In this document: positions 60,362 through 64,000 of the stretch, piece by piece | Layout of the letters: the number at the start of each line of letters is the position of its first letter | Numbering within the stretch: the stretch's first letter is position 1 | Assembly (NCBI RefSeq): GCF_002355335.1 | Contig: NZ_AP014946.1 | Location: forward strand, 186,001-250,000 | Reading direction: 5' to 3' | Source: Variibacter gotjawalensis | GTDB lineage: Bacteria > Pseudomonadota > Alphaproteobacteria > Rhizobiales > Xanthobacteraceae | Length of the DNA: 64,000 nt | Notes under the pieces: model-generated | The model's input: the letters and a program-made list of their open reading frames with translations, nothing else | What the model was told of the DNA's origin: nothing | The model's database searches: none | Made by a program: the position numbers and the translations under genes

Positions 60362-62221
60362 ATGTTTGGCGGCGACCAGAAAAATATGTTCCTCGCGATC
60401 GCACTGTCCGCGGTCGTCCTTCTGGCCTGGCAGTTCTGGTTCGGCATTCCGCAGATGGAAAAGCAGCGCCAAGAAGCGCAGCGGCAAGCCCAACAGCAGC
60501 AAACCCAACCGCAGCCGCAAGCCGGCAGCGATGGTCGCCCGGTTCCGCAGGGAACGCCGGGTGCCGCACAGGCTCCGGGCGTTCCGGGCGCGGCTCCAGC
60601 CCAGGCCGCAATGACCCGCGATCAGGCGCTCGCCGCTTCGCCGCGCGTCGCCGTCGAGACCCCGCTCATCAAGGGCACCGTCGCGCTGAAGGGCGGCCGC
60701 ATCGACGACCTCGCGCTGCTGAAGTACCGCGAGACGGTCGATCTGAAGTCGCCGCCGGTCATTCTGCTCTCGCCGATGGGCAGCCCGAACGCGTTCTACG
60801 GCGAGTTCGGCTGGACTGCCGACCCGGCTGCGAACATCGCGGTGCCGGGCACCGACACCGAGTGGAAGCAGGAAGGCGCCGGCGCTCTCGCCATCGGCAA
60901 GCCGATCGTTCTCACCTGGGATAACGGCGCCGGCATCCTCTTCCGCCGCACCATCGCGGTCGACGAAAACTATCTCTTCACCGTCAAGGACGAGGCCGAG
61001 AACAAGTCTGATAAGGCTGTCACGCTCTATCCGTATGCGCTCATCTCGCGCCACGGCACGCCGAAGACCGAAGGCTTCTACATCCAGCACGAGGGCCTGA
61101 TCGGCGTGCTGAGCGAGAAGGCCGGCGAGTCGCCGAAGCTGCAGGAAGTGCACTACGGCGACGTCGAAAAGAAAAAAGAGATCAAGTTCGACACCGTCAA
61201 CGGTTGGCTCGGCATCACGGATAAATACTGGGCCGCCACGCTGCTACCCGACGTGAAGGCCCACCTCAAAGCCCGTTTCACGGCTGACACCGTCAACAAC
61301 GTCAAGCGCTACCAGACCGACTACCTGCTCGACGGCAAAGCGATTGCGCCGGGCGCATCCGCTTCGAACGAGAGCCGCCTGTTCGCCGGCGCGAAAGAAG
61401 TCGCCATTATCGACGCGTACGAGAAAGCGCTCGGCCTCAACAAGTTCGAGTTGCTGATCGACTGGGGCTGGTTCCACTTCGTCACCAAGCCAATGTTCGT
61501 CGTCATCGATTGGCTCTACAAATTCCTCGGCAATTTCGGTCTCGCGATCCTCGCCGTCACGGTGCTGGTCAAGGCCGTGTTCTTCCCGCTTGCCAACAAG
61601 TCTTACGCCTCGATGGCGAAGATGAAGGCCGTGCAGCCCGAGATGATGGCGATCCGCGATCGCTTCCCGGACGACAAGGTCAAGCAGCAGCAAGCGATGA
61701 TGGAGCTCTACAAGAAAGAGAAGATCAATCCGCTCGCCGGCTGTCTGCCGATCCTGATCCAGATCCCGGTCTTCTTCGCGCTTTATAAGGTGCTCTTCAT
61801 CTCGATCGAGATGCGTCACGCGCCGTTCTTCGGCTGGATCAAGGACCTCTCGGCTCCGGATCCGACCACCGTGTTCAATCTGTTCGGTCTCATCCCGTGG
61901 GATCCGTCGACCGTGCCGGTCATCGGCCACTTCCTGATGCTCGGCGTTTGGCCGCTGATCATGGGTGTGACGATGTGGGTTCAGATGAAGATGAACCCGA
62001 CGCCGCCGGACCCGACGCAGAAGCTCATCTTCGACTGGATGCCGGTCATCTTCACCTTCATGCTGTCGAGCTTCGCAGCCGGCCTCGTGATATACTGGGC
62101 CTGGAACAACCTGCTCTCGGTGCTCCAGCAGGGCGCGATCATGAAAAAGAACGGCGCAAAGATTGAGCTCTTCGACAACATCAAATCGATGTTCGTGAAG
62201 GACAAGAAGGCGAGCGGGTAG
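60362..62221 (+). CDS. yidC: Membrane protein insertase YidC
   Basis: Inserts proteins into the inner membrane, alone or with Sec. The 619 residues start with a membrane helix (NMFLAIALSAVVLLAWQFWF), then a Gln/Pro-rich linker, the large periplasmic beta domain (about 85-370) and five C-terminal helices from ELLIDWGWFHFVTKPMFVVI. The hydrophilic-groove region (LANKSYASMAKMKAVQPEM, with the conserved positive residue) is present. ATG at 60362. The gap to engB holds a dispersed repeat. Confidence 0.96.
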   Translation: MFGGDQKNMFLAIALSAVVLLAWQFWFGIPQMEKQRQEAQRQAQQQQTQPQPQAGSDGRPVPQGTPGAAQAPGVPGAAPAQAAMTRDQALAASPRVAVETPLIKGTVALKGGRIDDLALLKYRETVDLKSPPVILLSPMGSPNAFYGEFGWTADPAANIAVPGTDTEWKQEGAGALAIGKPIVLTWDNGAGILFRRTIAVDENYLFTVKDEAENKSDKAVTLYPYALISRHGTPKTEGFYIQHEGLIGVLSEKAGESPKLQEVHYGDVEKKKEIKFDTVNGWLGITDKYWAATLLPDVKAHLKARFTADTVNNVKRYQTDYLLDGKAIAPGASASNESRLFAGAKEVAIIDAYEKALGLNKFELLIDWGWFHFVTKPMFVVIDWLYKFLGNFGLAILAVTVLVKAVFFPLANKSYASMAKMKAVQPEMMAIRDRFPDDKVKQQQAMMELYKKEKINPLAGCLPILIQIPVFFALYKVLFISIEMRHAPFFGWIKDLSAPDPTTVFNLFGLIPWDPSTVPVIGHFLMLGVWPLIMGVTMWVQMKMNPTPPDPTQKLIFDWMPVIFTFMLSSFAAGLVIYWAWNNLLSVLQQGAIMKKNGAKIELFDNIKSMFVKDKKASG

Positions 62222-62232
62222 TTCCGCGTTAA

Positions 62233-62325
62233 GTCATGGCCCGCTTCATGCGGGCCATCTACGTCTTCCTTGTTGAGCTTCGTAAAAGTAGAACGTGGAT
62301 GGCCCGGACAAGCCGGGCCATGACG
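62233..62325. repeat. Dispersed palindromic repeat, family A (copy 3)
   Basis: GTCATGGCCCGC..GCGGGCCATCTACG and CGTGGATGGCCCGG..CCGGGCCATGACG, the same two-arm structure as copy 1, with arms about 30 bases apart. It lies between yidC and engB inside the block. Confidence 0.88.
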
Positions 62326-62341
62326 AAGGTCAACGGACGTC

Positions 62342-62995
62342 ATGGCATCTTCCCCCTACACCACGCGTGAAATCGAAAACGGCCGCCTGCTCTTCAAAGG
62401 CGACTGGGATTTCCGCGCGGCCGCGGACGAGATCGGAAGGCTGCCGCGCCCGCAGGGAATCGAGATCGCGCTCGCGGGGCGCTCCAACGTCGGCAAGTCG
62501 AGCCTCATCAACGCGCTGACGACGCGCAAAGCCCTCGCGCGCACCTCGCACACGCCAGGCCGCACGCAGGAACTCATCTTCTTCAACAACGGCGAGAAAT
62601 CGCCGGTGACCATCGTCGACATGCCGGGCTACGGCTATGCGGAAGCACCGAAGAAGAAGGTCGAGGCCTGGACCGGCCTCATCCACGACTTCCTGCGCGG
62701 CCGCGCCAATCTCGCCCGCGTCTACGTGCTGATCGATTCGCGGCATGGCCTGAAGCCGGTCGATACGCCGGTCTTCGACACGCTCGACAAAGCCGCCGTG
62801 AGCTACGCGATCGTGCTGACCAAGGCCGACCAGGTAAAGCCGGCCGAACTCGAGCAGCGCATGGAAGAGACCGCCGCCGCGCTCGCCAAGCGCCCGGCCG
62901 CCTTCCCGATCATCCTCGCGACCTCGTCACGCGACGGCACCGGCATTCCGGAACTGCGCGCCGCTGTGTCGCGTCTCGTCAGCGAGCGGAAATGA
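62342..62995 (+). CDS. engB: Ribosome biogenesis GTPase EngB (YihA/YsxC)
   Basis: GTPase needed for 50S subunit assembly. The 217 residues have G1 GRSNVGKSS, G2 TPGRTQ, G3 DMPGYG and G4 TKAD in order. ATG at 62342. The DUF423 gene overlaps its end by ATGA. argB, the usual next gene in related species, is not here. Confidence 0.95.
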   Translation: MASSPYTTREIENGRLLFKGDWDFRAAADEIGRLPRPQGIEIALAGRSNVGKSSLINALTTRKALARTSHTPGRTQELIFFNNGEKSPVTIVDMPGYGYAEAPKKKVEAWTGLIHDFLRGRANLARVYVLIDSRHGLKPVDTPVFDTLDKAAVSYAIVLTKADQVKPAELEQRMEETAAALAKRPAAFPIILATSSRDGTGIPELRAAVSRLVSERK

Positions 62996-63366
62996 TCCGC
63001 TTCCTTCTCATCTTGACCGGCGTGATGGGTGCGAGCGGTGTCGCGCTCGCGGCGGCCGCCGCTCATTACGCGTCAGGCGTCGGCCTCGACTCGGCCGCCT
63101 ATATGCTGCTCTTCCACGCCAGCGCCGTCATCGCGATCATCGTTGCGGCCGAGCGCTCTCTCCTCAGCCGCACGCTCGGGCTCACGGCCGCGCTCGCTCT
63201 CGTCGTCGGCGCGGCGCTTTTCTCGGGCGATCTCGCGGTGCGCGCCTTCATGCAACAGAAGCTATTCCCGATGGCGGCGCCGATCGGCGGCATGCTGCTC
63301 ATTGCCGGCTGGATCGTCGTCGTACCGGCGGCGCTGTTTGCGCGTCACCAGACGCCGAACAGGTAA
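62992..63366 (+). CDS. DUF423 small membrane protein
   Basis: Inner-membrane protein of 124 residues with about four helices, matching DUF423 (IRFLLILTGVMGASGVALAA, then LLFHASAVIAIIVAAER, then SGDLAVRAFM and PIGGMLLIAGWIVVVPAAL). Function unknown; the family is widespread. ATG at 62992 overlaps the engB stop by 4 bases, so it is coupled. Its end overlaps the convergent sulfatase by 22 bases. Confidence 0.87.
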   Translation: MIRFLLILTGVMGASGVALAAAAAHYASGVGLDSAAYMLLFHASAVIAIIVAAERSLLSRTLGLTAALALVVGAALFSGDLAVRAFMQQKLFPMAAPIGGMLLIAGWIVVVPAALFARHQTPNR

Positions 63367-64000
63367 CCGCGCTTCTTTGCCGAACCTGTGCGCCGCTCGA
63401 TCTCCGCATCCGAAATTCCGACGCGCGAGCGCAGCGACCGGAACCACGCGAACAGCCGCTGCTCCATCTCGATCAATACGCTCTCGTGCTTTCCGCCCGG
63501 CACCAGATCGGTGAGCTCCTGCGGATCGGTCACAAGATCGAAAAGCTGCGGCGGATATTCTTCATAGAAGACGTATTTCCACCGCTCGGTGCGAACCATA
63601 TAGGCGCGTGCCTGATCGGGCTGAAGGCCGAGCGTGCGGCGCGCGTGACGCGGCGCGAAATCGCTGTCGCAAAAGGCCGCATCGCGCCACGGAGGCGTTT
63701 CGCCGCGCGCGAGCGGCGCGACCGAGCGGCCTTCGAGGCGATGCGGTTCGGCTTCGCCGCCGGCCCAATCCAAGAATGTCGGTGCAAGATCGATCGCCTC
63801 GACGAGCGCATCGACTTTTGATCCGCGCGTCGCGTTGGCGCTTGGCCGAGGATCGACGACGATCATCGGAATACGAACGATTTCCTCGTGGAAGAGATCT
63901 TTCTCGCCGAGCCAATGATCGCCGAGATAGTCGCCGTGATCGCTCGTCACCACGATGATCGTGTTGTCCGCGATGCCGCGCTTTTCGAGATGCGCGACGA
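63345..64000 (-). CDS. Sulfatase/phosphonate monoester hydrolase-type enzyme, 5' end beyond the window
   Basis: C-terminal part of an alkaline-phosphatase-superfamily hydrolase. IIVVTSDHGDYLGDHWLGEK has the metal-binding DHG; RIPMIVVDPR, DLAPTFLDWAGGEAEP and YEEYPPQLFDLVTDPQELTD are the usual C-terminal features. The catalytic CxPSR site would be beyond the right edge, so sulfatase versus phosphonate or phosphodiester activity is open. The frame is open to 64000. Confidence 0.87.
   Translation of the reverse strand, partial: VAHLEKRGIADNTIIVVTSDHGDYLGDHWLGEKDLFHEEIVRIPMIVVDPRPSANATRGSKVDALVEAIDLAPTFLDWAGGEAEPHRLEGRSVAPLARGETPPWRDAAFCDSDFAPRHARRTLGLQPDQARAYMVRTERWKYVFYEEYPPQLFDLVTDPQELTDLVPGGKHESVLIEMEQRLFAWFRSLRSRVGISDAEIERRTGSAKKRGYLFGVW

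Overview
The window is GC-rich, densely coded chromosomal DNA from an alphaproteobacterium, most likely of the order Hyphomicrobiales (Bradyrhizobium/Xanthobacteraceae neighbourhood). The signs are the helicase - S4 protein - FdxA - CarD gene order, an archaeal-type class I lysyl-tRNA synthetase, an MmcB-type nuclease, LexA-type GTTC-N7-GTTC boxes, and many dispersed palindromic intergenic repeats of the kind seen in that group. Genus cannot be decided. No prophage, integrase, insertion sequence, CRISPR array or rRNA operon was seen. The only mobile-looking cargo is one small vapBC toxin-antitoxin module.

Layout. 1-3.1 kb: an acyl-CoA synthetase cut by the left edge, rpmB, and a secreted DUF3108 protein. 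3.3-9.1 kb: a SUV3-like helicase preceded by a LexA-like box, an S4 RNA-binding protein, ferredoxin fdxA and a CarD regulator with a histone-H1-like tail. 9.1-12.7 kb: vapBC, a Kbp-like BON-LysM protein, an M48 lipoprotein protease and a thermonuclease-like protein. 12.9-19.7 kb: aldehyde dehydrogenase, a TonB-dependent receptor, tRNA-Arg(CCT), a Baeyer-Villiger-type monooxygenase and an enoyl-CoA hydratase. 19.9-27 kb: an EamA exporter, an aminotransferase - sulfurtransferase pair, a CorC-like protein, an IlvD/Edd dehydratase and an SRPBCC protein. 27-36.7 kb: two orphan substrate-binding proteins, a PEP mutase/isocitrate lyase - GNAT - GNAT - SDR operon, two nitronate monooxygenases, denD, sfsA and a tautomerase. 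36.8-46.4 kb: map, radC, a GGDEF protein, SDR and EamA genes, an orphan UgpC-type ATPase, a hydroxyacid dehydrogenase, a two-domain protease inhibitor and mmcB. 46.5-59.4 kb: recR, ampG, rmuC (with a LexA-like box), def-fmt-truA, a SCO protein, a membrane glycosyltransferase with a type II secretion ATPase-like N-terminus, a periplasmic binding protein, lysK and an orphan histidine kinase. 59.6-64 kb: rpmH-rnpA-yidC-engB, a DUF423 protein and a sulfatase cut by the right edge.

How the genes work together. Much of the window is housekeeping: translation (rpmB, rpmH, def, fmt, truA, lysK, map), membrane insertion (yidC), repair (recR, radC, rmuC, mmcB) and cell-wall recycling (ampG). The rest is small catabolic units suited to a soil heterotroph using fatty, branched or ketone carbon (acyl-CoA synthetase, BVMO, enoyl-CoA hydratase), sugar acids (denD, IlvD/Edd dehydratase, hydroxyacid dehydrogenase, SDRs) and nitronates.

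No clear new multi-gene defence or biosynthetic system was found. The most useful leads are the two canonical LexA-type boxes, a vapBC module set between two almost identical terminators with a perfect operator over its promoter, the CarD tail and its leader, the glycosyltransferase with a secretion-ATPase-like domain, the hairpin in front of recR, and repeat-built protein tails in CarD, the helicase and RnpA.
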